64,000 bases of DNA from Liolophura sinensis (GCF_032854445.1 NC_088307.1:14136001-14200000); one strand, 5' to 3'. Counted from the first letter of the stretch, positions 11,210-23,652 are shown. The notes: generated from the letters alone by a model not told the origin. Program-made: numbers and translations.

Positions 11210-12690
11210 CGTTGGAATTATTCGACAATGTTGACGAAACTTGCTTATTGATAACAAATCTAGACTTCCCTCTGATACATGTACCTAGTCCTACAGCGAC
11301 AATTAATCATAACGATAAGCCATGTATATCAACAGCGATTAAGACAGAAATAAATCCACTTTACAAAAAAATTCGAAAATTTCTATCTGAAATGAATATA
11401 TTTGCTTACAAAACACAAAGAAGTCACATTAATTCACTGATTAGAAATGCCAAAAAGTCTCATGAAGACAAATTCAAGGAGAAAATAGAATCAGGAAATG
11501 TTTGGAGTAAGTTTTGGTGGAACTCTGCAAATCCTCTTTTAACTGACAATAACACCTGTGGATGTGATGATAATATATTTATAAGGCAAACATGCTGAAT
11601 GATTTTTTTAGTGTCTGCTTTTTAGATAACACCAAAGTTGCACCCCTCGATATTGCACCAAAGAATAACTAAGAACTTACAAGGTATCACTGTTGAATCC
11701 AAAGACGTAACTAAGGTGTTTAAGTCCACATTAGCAAAGCTTCTATATCAGATGGTATCAGACCCAAAATGTCTTTTGGAAATTTCTGCAATCCTGACGA
11801 CTCTCCTTATCTTCAAGAAAATACCCTTCATCTTGGAAAAATGCCAACGTCACGCCCAAATTCAAGACTGGGAACTCATCTGAAGATGGAAACTACAAAT
11901 CAGTTTCTTTGCTTAGCAGTATTTAGCCACCTGCGTTCTGAGACATCTCCAAACCAGTATTGTTTTTCACCATCAAAGTCAACAACCGTGTAACTAGTAG
12001 GTCTCTATTTTAATGTCGTCAAGGCTCTGGATTACGTGTTGTAGGAAGTTGTTCATATTTTTTTATATTTCCGAGGAGGCTTTTGATCGACTCTGGCCCG
12101 AAGGCATTCTAGCTAAAATGAAGTTACTTGCAATAAAAGGTGAAATGCTCAACTGGTTTGCGGATTATTTAAAAGATCGACAGAAAAGCGGTTGGACTTC
12201 TCATAGAGATAACCTTGTAGAAGCTGCCAATAAAAATTTGTGTTCTGAGCACTTAAATATTGCCTTGGTAGAAAATACCTAAAAATTATAAGACCATCTG
12301 TGGAATATGCAGATAGAGTTTGGGACAATATTAGCGAAGGCCAGATAAGTAGCATTGAAAACATCCAAAAGGACGCACTACGTGTCATCACTGTTGCAAC
12401 TAAAAGTGCTGCCTCTAACCTACTCTATGGATAGTCAGGTTTCATACAAATACGTGAACAGCTTTTTTTACATCGCTTGATATTCTTTCAGCAAATGTTA
12501 TAGATGCAACGAGCAATGCATTTGATAATGAAGTACCACGGCCAACATATCAGCGCAATCCATACCAGTTCAACTATGTAACAACCTTTCGATGTAGAAC
12601 ACCAGGACCGACACTGGACTACTATTATGCGCATGCCTGTTTATTTGTGCATACTGATACATGTATATTATTCCGTAAATAAAGACTGTC
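11210..12690 (+). pseudogene. Non-LTR retrotransposon ORF2 relic (frameshifted, internally deleted)
   Basis: Fragments in changing frames follow the order of a jockey/CR1-type polyprotein. The pre-RT linker appears first (KPCISTAIKTEI, then HINSLIRNAKKSHEDK), followed by an SSWKNANVTP-like RT segment. Next is FDRLWPEGILAKMK with NWFADYLKDR (RT core), then EYADRVWDN with IENIQKDALRVIT (C-terminal region). Stops and frameshifts separate them and the catalytic segment is missing. It lies just downstream of gene A in the same orientation. Confidence 0.8.
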
Positions 12691-12699
12691 TACTTATTT

Positions 12700-13120
12700 A
12701 CTGTTAACATAGTTTCAAAATAGTCACAAAATTTAGTTTTGCTTTTCAACAAACGAAATGATGTATACATTACTGCGAATGTTACACGTTATCAGCCTAT
12801 AGCTTATTGTGTATATGCAAAAGAAAATATATGTTTAACGCCAATAATTCTGTTATTAATAATTTGTAGAACTGATGGTTTCAAGTCCCAACGTCATTGT
12901 TGTACATTTTGCTTCCGTTATGGTAAATATTTCCCCTCCTTTTTGTTATCAGGTTTTTGTGCGAATTGTTGAGAACTGTTTTGTAGAAATTTTGTCTTTT
13001 TATTTCACTTGTCCTTCTCCGGTTTCTTATCTTTCCTATTGTTGAAAAATGAAAAGAAAATGCGAAATGTGAATGGCTCAAGCCTGGCAAAAATAATAAC
13101 TTGTGGTGAAATAAGGCTGT
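12700..13120. other. Intergenic A-B; no gene seen
   Basis: AT-rich sequence without recognisable coding or repeat features. Confidence 0.35.
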
Positions 13121-13124
13121 GGTA

Positions 13125-13260
13125 TGTTCTTAGTCTCACCCCCTCAACATTTTTCACAATAGCTGTAAGGTATCAGATTTGCATACCTTTTACAATGGCC
13201 GTACGGTATCAGATTTGCAAATGTTTTACAATGGCCGTAAGGTCTTATTACCACTGACCT
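13125..13260 (+). repeat. Short tandem repeat, about 37 bp, 3 copies
   Basis: Units share ACAATGGCCGTAAGGT and ATCAGATTTGCA with minor changes. Confidence 0.75.
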
Positions 13261-13740
13261 TAGTAGAATAATTTTCTACAATATATCAATCTAATTCGAA
13301 AAAAAAGAGAAAAAAATTAGAGTTTAACACTGTGGTGAAGAATTTTTCACTTACATGATGGCGTAGAACACTGGAGTGTCCAGACGGTCTGTTTGGAGCT
13401 TCTGACTGCGTCATACAATTCGATTTACCTCTTATTACGTCAGACATGTTGTGAAACTCAGAGAACAGCTTAAGGTACAGGGTGGATTAAGATGTTGCTT
13501 TATAAACTGTGGAATGAAAGAAGAGGTATAATGTGCTTTTTAACACAACAAACTTTGCAATAACCCCGAACATCAGACAACAGGTGAGCATGGGGTGAAA
13601 ATAAGACTTACACGTGTGAAATGCCGCTTTTAATTCCTTGGACGAAAGCGAAGCCGTGAGGTGTAATTGACCGGATTATCGCCCAGGTAACACGCAGGTT
13701 TTACCATAGATGATAGTTGCGCGGACTAATTCGACGATAG
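13240..13740 (+). repeat. Duplicated upstream segment shared by genes B and C
   Basis: Runs such as GAGTTTAACACTGTGGTGAA and GGTCTGTTTGGAGCTTCTGACTGCG align with 22,600-22,900 upstream of gene C in the same order. This marks the 5' part of the gene duplication unit. Confidence 0.6.
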
Positions 13741-14218
13741 TCCCAACTCATATGTGACTGTCGTCTTAGCGTCTGAATTTCGGACTACTTTGTGTCGCGA
13801 GTCATACCTCTTTTGCACACCGTATTTGTTTGTAGTGAGATTTTTGGCTCTTGGCGATTGAAAGATTCTAACGGTGTTTCCAAGCGGTCTTTCATGATGT
13901 TCACAGGAGACACACGGTTTCGATTATACAAAAGTTATTGGAGCGGGGAGGACAACAATAGGGTGTATTAAATTGAGTGGGGTCACTGCAATGTGGTGAG
14001 ATTTGTTCACTATGGGGTTGCACATGTATTGATAATAAATTGGCCTTTCTCTGCGACATATTCAAACTTTTCAGTTCTGCCATGCGCTTTTCTTGAGCCT
14101 ATAAAAGAAACAGCAAATTCCGTTAACTGTCCTATATAGTGAGAACACGAGGACATAGAACATCGAAAAATCTACAGGAGGTTACCGGCTGGCAAAGTTA
14201 CAAACTTTGATGAATAAG
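13740..14218 (+). other. Putative non-coding exon 0 / promoter-proximal block of gene B
   Basis: This block aligns with 23,024-23,482 (gene C) and 34,017-34,570 (gene D). Shared landmarks are TTATTGGAGCG, TCTGCCATGCGCTTTTCTT, TAGAACATCGAA and ACAGGAGGTTA. All three end at a good splice donor, here AATAAG|gtgagt. It lies upstream of exon 1 in the same orientation in every copy, so a spliced 5' UTR exon is the simplest reading. Its transcription start is not defined. Confidence 0.6.
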
Positions 14219-14326
14219 GTGAGTTTTCTCACGATTTTGCAGTAATTTTATACCGGTGCTGTCTAACCAGCTGCACATCACGGCATTTACCTAATTGTGC
14301 GTTAGCCATAATTTTAATAGGCGTCC

Positions 14327-14499
14327 ACTCTCCGGCTGTACGTGGGAAGGACTGTCACCAACCTGCGGATGGTCGTAGGTTTCACCCGGGATCTGCCCGG
14401 TTTCCACCCACCATAATGCTGGCCACCGTCGTATAAGTGAAATATTCTTGAGTTCGGCGTAAAACACCATTCAAATAAATAAATAAATAAATAAATAGG
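14327..14499 (+). mobile_element. SINE, 5'-truncated
   Basis: Begins in CACTCTCCGGCTGTACGTGG and runs to the AAATAAATAAATAAATAAAT tail. The tRNA head is absent. Confidence 0.85.
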
Positions 14500-14599
14500 C
14501 GTCCAAGTTGCAACTATTTAAGCATTATTTGAACAGTTAAAATAAAACTCTAACAGAAGCAACCTGACAAAGAGGTCCGACTGCACCGGTTACGTGACA

Positions 14600-14756
14600 C
14601 CGTACTGGACATTTGATCAAAAGACTGTAAGAGACAGTTGATCAAAACACAGTACTGGACGTTTGATCAAAAGACTGTAAGGGACATTTGATCAAAACAC
14701 AGTACTGGACGTTTATAATCCGCACATTGCAATGGATGTTTGATTAGAACATTTTA
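14600..14756 (+). repeat. TTGATCAA minisatellite of gene B, left part
   Basis: About five units of the family seen upstream of A (GGACGTTTGATCAAAA type). The array is interrupted at 14,757 by the Tc1 element and resumes at about 16,290. Confidence 0.85.
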
Positions 14757-14758
14757 TA

Positions 14759-16253
14759 AACTGACGGCCAAAAGAAACTTTACAAAGAGTTCAAATCAAT
14801 TTATTTTGCCAAAGCAAATAAGACGATGACTGAAGTTTAATATATAGAAAAGACCAATAACATTAAATAATGAAGGTCTTGAGTAAGAACCGACAAAGTA
14901 GCCCTCAAATCATTTCACATGTGAACAAACAGAGCAGGGGTAGAAAAATAGCCATTCCATCTTGGTTAACAATGGGCAGAGTATACAAAAAGTTGATTAT
15001 TTTTAAAATCAGTCAATATCAAAACTAATCAATATCGCGTGTGGCCACTCCCTTGCTTCAATGCATGCAAAAACTCTCCAACGCGTAGAAAAAGTCAGTC
15101 GTCTGATGAGATGGCGAGGGATTGGTTACCATTCTTCATGGACAGCGAACGCCAGTTCCTATCGGTTGGCTGCAAGGTGTGGCCGTTATCCCAAAGGTTT
15201 TCCATGGGGGACATATTTGGGGAACGTGCAGCCCACGGCAAGACGTTGACGTCGTTTGCGTTCAGGAAGTTCTGCACAACTCGAGCTGCATGGTATAGGA
15301 CACCACGTTGCTGCTGTTGGAGGAATGGCAGGACAACAGGACGTAGAATTTCATCCACGTAACGCTGAGCTGCTAGGTTCCCGTAGATGAAGACCAGTGG
15401 TGTCCGTTCTCCTTCACAAATCCCAACCCACATCATCACGCTGCCGCCACCAAACGGTACCACCTCCTGGACGCACGATGCAGCCGTTTGTTTGCCTCTT
15501 AGGTAAACTCGCTGACTGCCATCGGCTCGGAACAGGAAGAAGCGGCTTTCATGCGTGAAAACAACACGTTGCCAATCACGTCGCTGCCAACGTCGCTGCC
15601 AACGGTGTACAATTCGCAACCTCTGACGACGCTGTCAACAACTGCCCTCTGAATGGTCGATAGGCCCTAATTCCGTGAGCCATGAGTCTCCTGGACACGG
15701 TCTGCCGACTTACCCGGTGACCTAAGGCATTAATGGACAATGACGAAGCAGTTACTCAGGTGTAAGGTGCGCAGGTAGCCGTGTCCTCTGGGCGTAGTAA
15801 CCCTTGGTATGCCTGTTCTTGGCCTGTGCGATGTCTGTCCTGTGTGTCTGTAACGTTCTATCAAGTTTGACACAGTTACACGACAGCAACCTAAGGTCCT
15901 TGCAATGTGGTCATGGGTGACTCCCATGGATACAATACCCAGTGTCCTCTCGTGTTGTTCTGGAGTCAATCAAGGCATTACTTTGGTGGTTTTTAGTCAG
16001 TGTGCAAGTCCAGCACACTGTGTGTAACGTTTTTATACACTAATTTCATATGCAGCTCCTGTCATCCATGGGTCACGTGATTTTTCAATTTTCTTCGTTG
16101 CCTCAAAACAAATTCGTGTGAGTGTATATGACGCTTGTCGCACATGGGAATATGCTTCGTACAGTGTTTTCCTACAATAATGTGGTATTAATTTGCTGAA
16201 AAGGCTGGTTAAATTTAACTCACGGAGTCGTAAAGTTTCTTTGGCCATCAGTT
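14759..16253 (-). mobile_element. Tc1-like DNA transposon, 1,495 bp, degenerate
   Basis: Terminal inverted repeats of about 26 bp (outer AACTGAYGGCCAAA) lie at both ends, each flanked by TA as expected for a Tc1/mariner target duplication. The minus strand encodes a broken transposase. The element is inserted inside the TTGATCAA minisatellite of gene B. Confidence 0.9.
15095..15969 (-). pseudogene. Tc1-family transposase, inactivated
   Basis: The N-terminal part (from MTPEQHERT, about 15,969 downward) has the paired helix-turn-helix region with DHIARTLGCCRVTVSNLIERY. A frame break near 15,630-15,730 separates it from the catalytic half. There VVFTHESRF has His where the family has the first catalytic Asp, and YHAARVV replaces the usual DNARPH around the second Asp. 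SPNMSPMENLWD retains the Glu. Loss of two catalytic residues plus the frameshift indicates a dead copy. Confidence 0.88.
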
Positions 16254-16289
16254 TACTTTATGAAATGTTTTATCCATCATGCACTCTAC

Positions 16290-16745
16290 CCTATGTTTGA
16301 ACGAAACGCTGTGCTGGATGGCTGATCAAAACACTATATTGGACATTTTATGAAAAGACTTTACCGGACGTTAGAACAAAACACTGTACACAACGTTTGA
16401 AGAAAAGACTGTACTAGAGGTTGGATTCAAAAGAGGTTTGATAAAAGCAATGTACCGAACAAAATACTGTACACACTGTTTGAACAAAGATTATATCGGA
16501 CGTTGGATAAAATGACTGTGCCAGACATTTAACAAAACACTGTACGGGACGTTTTAGAAAAACACTATATCGGACGTTGGGTCAAAAGAATGCACCGCTT
16601 ATTTGAAATATTTAGCGTTTGAACAAAATAACTTACCGGGCGTTTAAACAAAGGTATAGACCAACTGGACTTTTGATCAAAACACTTTATCAGACGTTTG
16701 ATCAAAGCACTGTACGAGACGTTTGATCAAAGCACTCTAACAGTA
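16290..16745 (+). repeat. TTGATCAA minisatellite of gene B, right part
   Basis: Diverged units of about 25 bp, best preserved at the 3' end (GACGTTTGATCAAAGCACTG at about 16,693). The array stops about 105 bp before exon 1. Confidence 0.85.
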
Positions 16746-16856
16746 TTTAATGTACAGCAAATGTGCAATACTATGGAAATGTCCCCTTTAAAAGCCACAC
16801 TAATTATAAATGCTGTATTTATAAAGGTTTAATGATTTACCATTTCAGACCTCGCA

Positions 16857-16968
16857 ATGGTTGCCTGCAGGAGATATGCAAACAGGTTAATCTGGGATGG
16901 GTCTCGCTATTGGATATCACTCTTGTTAATATTTGTCATCTACACAACATGGCGAAAGATAAGTTCAG
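16857..16968 (+). CDS. Gene B, coding exon 1
   Basis: The acceptor catttcag ends at 16848 and is followed by ACCTCGCA and ATG. The donor is TTCAG|gtgcgt. The encoded MVACRRYANRLIW tail has several basic residues before the anchor, as expected for a type II orientation. Confidence 0.86.
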
Positions 16969-19900
16969 GTGCGTTCCATTTGACGGTTAATTCATTGGTT
17001 AAAACATCCGCCCTATTAGACTGCCAAGCTGTAGGGTGGGTGGGAAAGGGGGGGGGGCGTTGGCTGTGGGTGGTGTGTCGTGGCCGTCATGAGAGTGCCA
17101 GCGCGGCACATTGACCCAGGAGCCTCTCCCCAATGCTGTCGCGGTGAGCTCATGTCCAGCTCATGCTGGCTTCCTTTCAAGTCGTACGTCAGAAGGTCTG
17201 TCAGCAACCTGCAAATGATCGTGGGTTTTCACAGGGCTTTGCCCGGTTTCCTTCCACCATAATGCTGGCCGCCGTGGTATATAAGTGAAATCTTCTTAAG
17301 TACAGCGTAAAACACCAATTAAATAAACAAATAATTAACTAGACTTCCAAGCTGTTAACTGGAAACCTGCTGCTCTCGTTCAGATGGTATTTTTCGCAAC
17401 TTGCTGTTTGCATTTTGTGAACAAGGCAGCTGTTATTCACTTATACTGTTCATTAGCAAGTCTATTGGGATACACCAGGTGTACAAACCTACTTAGCCGC
17501 CATATTGTGGAAAACGTTAAGAAACTTCTTCATTAGAACTGCTAACCCAATTACAAATGTATAAAAATTCCAGTTAAAGCTAAAAAAATGTGCCTCTTTG
17601 TTGTCATTCTTGAACGTGACGCGACCGCAATGTCGGTCCCTGCGACCGATAGCTTTGGAGTAAAATGGCTTTTAAAACGTCTTATATTTAGTGTTGCGAT
17701 AGGTTTACCAGTGATGAAGCCTACCCAAAGGTTTTATGGATCTGAAGGTTGGTGGTGGTAAAGCCCTAAGTGATCTTGCACAGTTCAGAATATAAGCGAT
17801 CCACAAAGCCACGTCAAAGCAAAAAGTCCCTACCTAGCTTTGCTTATCACGAGCTCACCTGAGCAACTCAGCTACAACGTGATGCAATGCCTTTACATGT
17901 ACCATGAACGATGAGGAATAGCCGCTTCAAAATTAAACATTCCGCTATAAATAACTATCTCAAGTCTTTAGTCCAAGGCTATTTTAGTACCCCCCCCCCC
18001 CAACCAGCAATTGTGTTACCTCCAAGTCGAAACCCAACAGCCACATGTACAAGTACTAAGATCTCAAAGCGTCTTAATGTCAATTACATCGTATACCTTC
18101 TCTCCACAGATTATGCACACAGTAAGAAGACAGTGACGTTACTCAAAACGTTGGAAAAGCTGCAGGTCAAAGGAAGCAACCATCTCCAGAAAAGCGTTGG
18201 GCACCCTAAGATTCTGCCTGATGGTTCCCGTAGGGCCATTTTGTTGTCCTACATGCGCGCAGGAACAACTTTCGTCGGGTCAGCTTTTGAGAAAAACAAA
18301 GACATTTTTTACGTATTTGAGCCGGAGTGGGCCTTAATAGCCCTGACCATGAATGAATACCAACCCTTAAGGTACATGGACGGAACTGTCGAGTGAGTAT
18401 TTTTTTTTATTAATTGGGGTGGGGCAGGGAGCGATTTTTGACAAATCAAGGTTGATATTTGATTTGAACGCCTTTGAAAAAATTTATTGCAAGCGTGTTT
18501 TAAGACAAATCCATTCTAAATTGAACTTGGGATGTAAACTATACATCAGCCTGAAGTTTAAAATTCTGACTTTGGTCTGGTTTTTAACTTCACAACAATG
18601 TTTACCACATTAGGAGCTTCTTAGGTGCTGTGTAGACAGAACTGGCGCCAGAACCATCTGACTCTGACTGTGCGGTACTTCGGTATTTGTCAGCATGGCA
18701 ATCAAGTGAGGCAGCATAGTATTAAAGGAAGTTAATAATTTGGGCGACTAGCTACAAGGTGAATCTAGGTGTTGAAACAGACATGCGTGTAAAAATCGTC
18801 AATCGCAACTGATGTCCTGGGTCAATAATTACGAGACCAATCTAAAAAACAACGATTAACATAAACCGCCAAAGAGCTAAGACAGTTTATGAAAAAATAT
18901 AAATTTAGGACTAGTTCATATATCAAGAGAAGTAGCCAACAAAACAGACAAATTTATTATAAACTAATCTTTCGGAAGCATTGGTTACTTGTGGGTCTCT
19001 GAAGAATGAATAGTTAGGTCACAGTTCAGCAACGGTTTAAGACGACAATGGTGATGTAGGAGTTCAGTTTTAACTAATTCCACGTAGGTTGTGATGTTGT
19101 ACTTCGGTTCCCCTTGAGGCGATTTAATAGCTTGATGCGTTATTTTCCTTTTAAGTCAAATAAAACAAGAAAAAATCAGATCAAGCCACGTATTTATTTA
19201 TTTATTTGATTGGTGTTTTACGCCGTACTCAAGAATATTTCACTTATACGACGGCGGTCAGCATTATGGTGGGTGGAAACCGGGCAGAGCTCGGGGGAAA
19301 CCCATGACCATCCGCTGATGGTTGCTGACAGACCTCCCCACGTACGATCGGAGAAGAAGCCAGCATGAGCTGGACTTTGAACTCACAGCGACCGCATTGG
19401 TGAGAGACTCCTGGGTCATTACGCTATAATACCGCGCTAATCAACTGAGCCACGGAGACCCCCAAGCCACCGACTGAAACAATGCCCAAAATTTATTTTA
19501 CTTAATATTTATGTTGTTGACGGAATAAAGGGAATCGAAATATTTGATGTGTATTTCAGGATTTTTGGACCACTTAAGGCGTAAGTGACGTTATATACAT
19601 CTGTTCTTTGCCAAATATCGTATTTAATATTGAAAGTAAACTACAAAAACTATTTCACATCACTGGCATCGAATATATTATCAAAATCGTCCATCAAGTA
19701 TCTAACTGCAATTCCCTTCATAAACTAAATTAATAAAGGAGTCTTTGAATAGAATTTTATAACTCACGATGACTTATTTTATTTTTCCTTATTTACTGTC
19801 ACGTTAAAGTGTGGAGGCATCCTCCATGTATCAACCTCATCGCAGTCGTATTTAAGCACATCTTCCTCTTGGGCTCTTTCTTCAGAGATCCGGTTTGGAT

Positions 19901-20717
19901 AGACGATGGAGATGAAACTATTCAACGCCTGATCCAGAATTATTTATATTGTAACATCTCTGGTGTTGACATCACAAGTTTAAGCCAGAGGTTCATGGAG
20001 AAAGGGCAATACACAAAGCCTTTATATAACTGCTTGGAAACACACCAGGACAAAATGGCGGCGTGCGTGCAGAAAGTAATAGAAAACTGTAAGTCAAAGA
20101 AGTACCGAATCCTTAAAACAGTGAGACTGCGCGTGCATGCTATCGAAAAACTGCTCACCGACGACCCCAGCCTTCGGATTATCCATATGATTCGTGATCC
20201 CAGAGGCATTGCCGCCTCCCGAGTGCAATGGGACGAGTTTTACCAAGCCAAGATGACCTTCACCTTTGGCAGGGTGTGTGCGGATATGCTCCGCGACATT
20301 GAAAGTGTAGAAAAACTGCCACCGGAAGTCGCTAAGCGAGTGCTTCCGGTTTTGTACGAAGAAGTGGTGGAAAATCCAGAAAGTATGATTGAATACCTGT
20401 ACAAGTTTGTACAAATGCCATACACCGATTATATTGGCAAGCACGTGAAAAACCTCACCCATGCCGCCAAGGATAATACAGAAAGATTCTCTACACAGAG
20501 GGCAAACCCTGCTAAGACTGCCTATTCATGGAGATCAAAAATCCGATGGATTTTAAGTACAGAAATAGACGCCATTTGTGAAAGGGTTTACAAAAAAGTC
20601 GGTTATTTACGGGCAAAGTCGTTGAAAATTCTGAGAGACTACAACATATCTTTAAGAGATCGCAACATGAATGGGTCGTATCTGGAAAAATTTAGACAAC
20701 TTCCAATTCCAGGCTGA
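16857..20717 (+). CDS. Carbohydrate 6-O-sulfotransferase-like protein, paralogue B (3 coding exons, 408 aa)
   Basis: Join 16857-16968, 18110-18392 and 19886-20717; 1227 nt, open throughout. The signal anchor is YWISLLLIFVIYTTW (residues about 18-32). The 5'-phosphosulfate loop is R87-F97 (RAGTTFVGSAF) and the 3'-phosphate loop R229-R244 (RIIHMIRDPRGIAASR). Ser replaces Val in the A-type VSR, and RVQWDEF replaces RQGWQEF just after it. The stem between Asp38 and the loop is specific to B. The protein ends LPIPG-TGA. It is probably a Golgi type II enzyme, like its neighbours. Intron 1 is short (1.1 kb) and lacks the minisatellites present in A and D. Confidence 0.88.
17095..17335 (+). mobile_element. 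SINE in intron 1 of gene B
   Basis: GACCCAGGAGCCTCTCCCCAAT through the conserved body to ACACCAATTAAATAAACAAA. The first part of the tRNA head is lost. Confidence 0.82.
17340..18109. other. Rest of intron 1 of gene B
   Basis: Contains a C run at about 17,991-18,001. No coding signal outside the exon. Confidence 0.4.
18110..18392 (+). CDS. Gene B, coding exon 2
   Basis: The acceptor is ctccacag|AT and the donor GTCGA|gtgagt. The exon encodes Asp38 to Glu132 and includes LLSYMRAGTTFVGSAF. Confidence 0.88.
18393..19181. other. Intron 2 of gene B, first part
   Basis: The first 150 bp resemble the start of intron 2 in C and D (GGGGTGGGGCA and TTTGACAA landmarks). Otherwise nothing recognised. 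Confidence 0.4.
19190..19462 (-). mobile_element. SINE, full length, with 8-bp target duplication
   Basis: Full minus-strand copy from (TTTA)n to CTGAGCCACGGAGACCCC. CAAGCCAC occurs on both sides (19,182-19,189 and 19,463-19,470), a likely target-site duplication. It lies in intron 2 of gene B. Confidence 0.88.
19886..20717 (+). CDS. Gene B, coding exon 3
   Basis: The acceptor is tttcttcag|A. It has the same length (832 nt) as exon 3 of A and C. It ends with GGC TGA. Confidence 0.9.
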
Positions 20718-20785
20718 GCTGATCTTAGTGGAAGATAATTACATGTAGTAAAATACTTGAGATATGACTGACAGAGATATGACAT

Positions 20786-20908
20786 CTGCAGATGGTCGTG
20801 AGTTTTCCCCGGGATCTGTCCGGTTTCCTCCCACCAGAATGCTGGCCGCCGTCGTATAAGTGAAATATTCTTCAGTGTCGCATATGACACCAATCAAATA
20901 TATAAATC
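20786..20908 (+). mobile_element. SINE 3' fragment just after gene B
   Basis: GCAGATGGTCGTGAGTTTTC to ACACCAATCAAATATATAAA, starting only about 70 bp past the stop codon, so it may lie in the 3' UTR. Confidence 0.8.
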
Positions 20909-21885
20909 AAAATAACATTCAACTCTGACAAAAATCCCTCAGAGGTGATATAAATCATTCTAACAAGAACTCTAAGCAAATCGAAAGCAATTAGAAGAAT
21001 ATTTGAAAGACGGAGTTATAACTATAGCTGGGAAAAATATTTATGCTCAAAAGTGATAATTCCGGTAAGAAAGTAACTGGGAGACACTGAAAAGTTTTGG
21101 GGATATATTATACCGTACTCATGTTCCAGAGAAAAGTAACATACGACGTGTGTTTGTTATAGTGAGCATGTCAGGTGGTTTACAGAGTAATGTCGTGGAT
21201 ATTTTTAATAAATACAAACTGTCCAGTAATCAGGAATTTGTGTTTATATTTTAAATGTCAGCTGACCCAGTGAACTAATGGACTTACCCCTACGCCCGTC
21301 GCTGTCCTAGGGTAATAATGGGCTTACCGCTGGGTCTTGTCACTGAGGACTCATGGACTTACCTCTAGGCCTGATCTGTTTGCGCCGCTCTGAATCCATG
21401 ATCCTGCATGAGAACTCACTTTCTGCGCTGACTATTTTTAACCGGAAGTTTCTTTTAGTTCATTCAAGTAAAGAATTAACAACGGTTGATATACGTTACA
21501 AAGATTTATAAACAAGTACTAATTTTTTTGTGGCAACAACGGTATTGTATATTGTCAAAATATGATCTAAATATTTAAATCTTTAAAAGTAACCAGTATG
21601 TCAGTTAAACATGATTTTTAAAGCGTTCAGAAACAGAAAAAAATAATTCTAGCGATACTACTGCTTGTATTGATGCAGGGATTACGGATTGAAATCAGTT
21701 AAAAAGATTTAAATAATCCAATTCTGTTTATGATATTTTTCTAAATGTACCATTATGTTTTGTTTACGTAACAAGTTAATATGATTGATCTGGCAGCATC
21801 AACGTTTTAAAACAGATTGGATAATATTTTACGATTAGCGAGGTTTCATGCTAAAGCGCACCCTTTTACCATTGTTTGGCGATAG
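20909..21885. other. Intergenic B-C; no gene seen
   Basis: A few imprecise repeats of ATGGACTTACC occur at about 21,270-21,370. Nothing else recognised. Confidence 0.4.
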
Positions 21886-21889
21886 TACA

Positions 21890-22075
21890 CGATTATGCGC
21901 CGCATTTTAACACGATGATGCACAGTCACACGATCAAACGCAGGGCTGATCAGGTGCTGTTACACGATTAGGTGCAGTGTTGTGCCATGATTAGGCGCTG
22001 TTACACGATTAGGCGCAGCGTTGTACCATAATTAGGCGCTGTTACGCGATTAGGCGAATGCATGATTTGGCGCTC
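21890..22075 (+). repeat. Minisatellite built on TTAGGCGCTGTTACACGA
   Basis: Several units alternate ACACGATTAGGYGC with a GTTGTRCCATRATTAGGCGC variant, giving a two-part repeat of about 50 bp. Confidence 0.8.
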
Positions 22076-22599
22076 GACAGCCCCTCATTGGGCAGCCTTC
22101 GCTGAAGTGATGCACAGACAAACAGAAAAAAAGCAATCTCTACATACCCCTCCCTACACCCTCGCGGACTTAAATGACATGAAACCTTTATAGAGTTAGC
22201 GAAAACTGTGGAGCATTTCTATTTTTTCGTCTGTTTATAGCTAAAACAGGTGAAGTGTAATAGAGATTGTTAACTTGCAGGTAACCGTAGTAATAATGGG
22301 TCACATTTTGCACCTTTCTTATTACGACAGGCATATCTGTACAACTGTGTGTATATCTTACTACTCCAATCTGCTACACCTATCAACCCAGACCACATTG
22401 TTTGCCTTTGACACCTGCCTTTAGCGGTCTGTATGCGTATAGCCTTAGGCACGTTTACCGGTATTGTAGTTGGAAATGTTTACAGTTGCTTTTTAAGTCG
22501 AGATGCCTTCACCTGTTTTAGTGACAAGTTACGGTGTCATGGTTATTAGGAATTGCATTTTGTTGATATTTGTGAAATTTCGGCATGTCCTACTATCAT

Positions 22600-22900
22600 T
22601 ACCACTAACATTTGTGGCATAATTTCCCACAATACATCGGTCCAATTCGAAAACAAGGACAGTTTTGATTGATTGGTTGATTGATTGGTTGATTGATTTA
22701 TTGATTTATTGATTGATTCGAGTTTAACGCTGTGCTAAATGATTTTTCCCTTATACAACGGCGGAGAAAATTGTAGTGCGTGGGAGGTCTGTTTTGAGCT
22801 CCTGGCTGCGTGATACCCGCTAAACGCGCAAAAGTGGATAAATATATTGCTCTGGAATGAAATAGAAGTATGATGGGGTGAGAAAGAACAATAAATTAGT
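22600..22900 (+). repeat. Duplicated upstream segment of gene C, with GATT simple repeat
   Basis: Counterpart of 13,240-13,740. A (GATT)n run at about 22,666-22,725 has expanded inside it. Confidence 0.6.
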
Positions 22901-23023
22901 GAGTTGATGGGCTGTAACACGGAACTTCAAACAACGGTTTGTGCAAAAATAGATTGGTATATTCCATCATTCCATCAGTGTTTTGTTTGCCATTAAATTC
23001 GTCGTGGATCGTCTTTACCTATG

Positions 23024-23482
23024 CATGTAGCCTTGTCACTAAAATTGTCTCGGTTGTGTTTGTAGTAAAAAGTGTTTGGCTCGGGGCGATCCAAGTATTC
23101 GTGATGATCGAACAGAAAGACTGTTTCAAAGTTACTGGAGCGAGACTGTAACGAGCAGCCACGGGTCTCTGCACTAGCTACAGTCAGCTTTGTTTACTAC
23201 AGGTTTTAAATACTGCTAACCGATAGGCCGTTCTCTTCTACATTATCTTACTTTTTAGTTCTGCAACGCGCTTTTCTTTGAGGAATTCCTTTGTCTACTA
23301 CCTTGGTGTGAGGGGAAGTCACGGGTAGAAGTTCCGGTTACTTTTGGCGATCATATACCTTTGTCAAATTTCAGAAGCATTGCCTGTTTTGAGTTTATAT
23401 CTGATGAGCTAAGTGGACCTAGAACATCGAAAAACCTACCGTAGGTTACCGACTGGCAAAGTTACAAGCTCTGACAAGTGAG
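23024..23482 (+). other. Putative non-coding exon 0 block of gene C
   Basis: Aligned with the blocks before B and D. It shares CCTAGAACATCGAAAAACCTAC, GGTTACCGACTGGCAAAGTT and the donor GTGAG|gtaagt at 23,483. Confidence 0.6.
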
Positions 23483-23652
23483 GTAAGTTCGTGCAGGCAA
23501 CACTCATTCGGAGTAATTCTGGACCAGTGACGTCAAATAAATCGCTAATTCTGCTCTAACTACTGTTCAGAGTGGAGTGGGGTGGGTGGGAAGGGAGTCA
23601 TGTGAGTTGCTGCTATTTCCAGCATTTATATAAACAATTGGAAAAAAACACT

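Noticed and set aside
23402-23445. CTGATGAG ... CGAAA resembling a hammerhead ribozyme core
   Set aside because: The sequence between the boxes cannot form stem II, and the B and D blocks lack CTGATGA.
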